Made by a program: the position numbers and the translations under genes. From Lamellibrachia satsuma (taxonomy: Eukaryota > Annelida > Polychaeta > Sabellida > Siboglinidae): DNA of 64,000 nt. The DNA lies in NCBI GenBank assembly GCA_033239005.1, contig BSQZ01000001.1, forward strand, positions 7,819,500 through 7,883,499. The letters run 5' to 3'. The notes beneath the pieces were generated by a model. It was not told where the DNA came from, did no database searches, and saw only the letters and a list, made by a program, of their open reading frames with translations. Positions 62,896 to 64,000 of this stretch are shown in pieces. The stretch's first letter is position 1, and every line of letters starts with the position of its first letter.

Positions 62896-63129
62896 GTCAG
62901 TGCCAATTAGGGAAACCAAAAGAGGTGTTGGTTCTGGTATAATGTGTTAATAGTAATTAGAGAAAACAGGAAGGAGTCTATAGTGTAATATATCAATATA
63001 GGTAACTTGCATAACACTTTATTTACTTTCACTGCGCACACCTCTTGTTGACAAAGTTTTTTGCTGCATCAGATATATTTTGTTCTGTTTATAATACACG
63101 TTACACACACTTACAGTTTAATACCAATC
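62896..63129 (+). other. Intron 2 of the membrane-protein gene, left part
   Basis: Follows donor GTCAGTGCC. No exon recognised. Confidence 0.45.
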
Positions 63130-64000
63130 AATCAATCATTTATTTCAGACAAAACACATGCAATATGTATTATGTCCATGGTAACAAGAAAAAATAAATA
63201 AAAATGTAAACAAGTTTACAAAAGTGTATAAATTGCACGTATCCACTTCATATGCAGTACAGAGGTGTTATAAACATCGCTGTATTCAATACTCCGAACA
63301 ATGTTGTTCGTAGATGCAGATATCCTGCATATTAGACGGTACACATATTTTTTTTAATCTAATATTACAACAGTCAGTGCCAGAACTAACAAACATGATT
63401 CTAGCATGGCACCTCATAGATAGGCTGTGCATAATCCTAAATGCATTATTATAGGAAAGAATAAAGTGATGCATAGCTGCTTTTACTACAATAAGTTGTG
63501 AACAGTTTGTTCTTTACCTTCTTTGAACAGAAATTAAATTTTATGAGTAGAATGTTACATCTTTCTTTGGATTTTATATCAGTTTCATCCAACAGATCAT
63601 TACAAACTATATGTCTGAGATATTTATAAGACTTAGTTGTATTCAATACTGCATCACCAATTTTAAAATCTAGCTCAAGACCGGTTTTCCTTGTGACAAA
63701 AACATTATTTGAGACTTTACTCTGTTAAATAGTATGTCATTGTCACATCCATAATTGTATGAGACATCTAGCAATCTTTGCAACCCCTTAGCCAACGGAG
63801 CAAGTAGTGCAGTGTCATCTGCATACATGGGATGATTAACGGTTGTATCACCACTGCAGCATCCAATGGGTAGCTTCATCAGTAACACACTTAAATCATA
63901 CATATATAAATTAAATAGGAAAGGGAATGTTAGATAGTGGATAACATACCCTCCTATCTAACACCATTATTCACAGCAAAGAAGTTGGAGAATACAGAAC
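63130..64000 (-). pseudogene. Non-LTR retrotransposon 3' half (LINE E), runs off the window
   Basis: Minus-strand frames carry the RT catalytic box YADD in NHPMYADDTALLAP (about 63,834-63,793) and the following GLQRLLDVSYNYG...NRVKSQIMF. After a frame change come YKYLRHIVC, RERCNILL-type and CSKKVKNKLFTTYC, and finally YNNAFRIMHSLSMRCHARIM, the end blocks of the polyprotein. The 3' end is near 63,130, where plus reads CAATCAATCAATCATTTATT, an (ATTG)n tail on the minus strand. Frameshifts make it inactive. It may be the same family type as LINE A, which holds the complementary N-terminal half. Confidence 0.85.

Overview
The window looks like nuclear DNA of a bilaterian animal, probably a non-model marine invertebrate; an early chordate cannot be excluded. 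The reasons are multi-exon genes with GT-AG introns, an intron-bearing tRNA-Lys, a PRDM-type zinc-finger gene, several kinds of non-LTR retrotransposon fragments, hAT and TTAA-type DNA transposon copies, and very long (TA)n tracts. No bacterial operons, CRISPR arrays or rRNA genes are present.

Only two protein genes can be supported. The main one is a complete eight-exon gene on the minus strand (38,352 down to 25,951) encoding a 579-residue protein. It has an N-terminal PR/SET-like domain, an acidic and Ser/Pro-rich linker with an ALDLS motif, six C2H2 zinc fingers and a C-terminal CxxC...CxxC knuckle. All seven introns are GT-AG and all phases agree. Its 7.5-kb first intron holds repeats and two unique, motif-rich candidate regulatory stretches. 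The second gene starts on the plus strand at 62,512. Two exons of a small multi-pass membrane protein are visible, and it runs past the window end. A tandem array of GCGCCACCTAGTGA-like (CTCF-type) motifs lies about 300-500 bp upstream of it. Two nearly identical intron-containing tRNA-Lys(CTT) genes lie at 47.0 kb (minus) and 53.7 kb (plus).

The rest is intergenic and intronic DNA rich in repeats. A full-length but dead hAT element (7,584-10,725) keeps terminal inverted repeats, a diverged 8-bp duplication and ZBED5-like transposase remnants. Five separate non-LTR retrotransposon fragments (2.0-2.6, 18.6-19.2, 51.6-52.8, 54.3-54.7 and 63.1-64.0 kb) all lie on the minus strand. Three copies of a 500-bp MITE with TTAA ends lie at 16.1, 47.5 and 59.7 kb. 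A 581-bp foldback element with a perfect 9-bp duplication (54,819-55,399) has solo arms at 36.6 and 43.3 kb. A 1.2-kb TA-flanked inverted-repeat element lies at 45.5-46.7 kb. Three further dispersed families recur within the window. Long simple repeats, mostly (TA)n, (CT)n, (GTGC)n and (TGTA)n, account for most of the long apparent open frames.

The genes do not form a pathway. The PRDM-like protein is a predicted nuclear regulator. The membrane protein gene is separate, and the repeat load explains most of the remaining structure.
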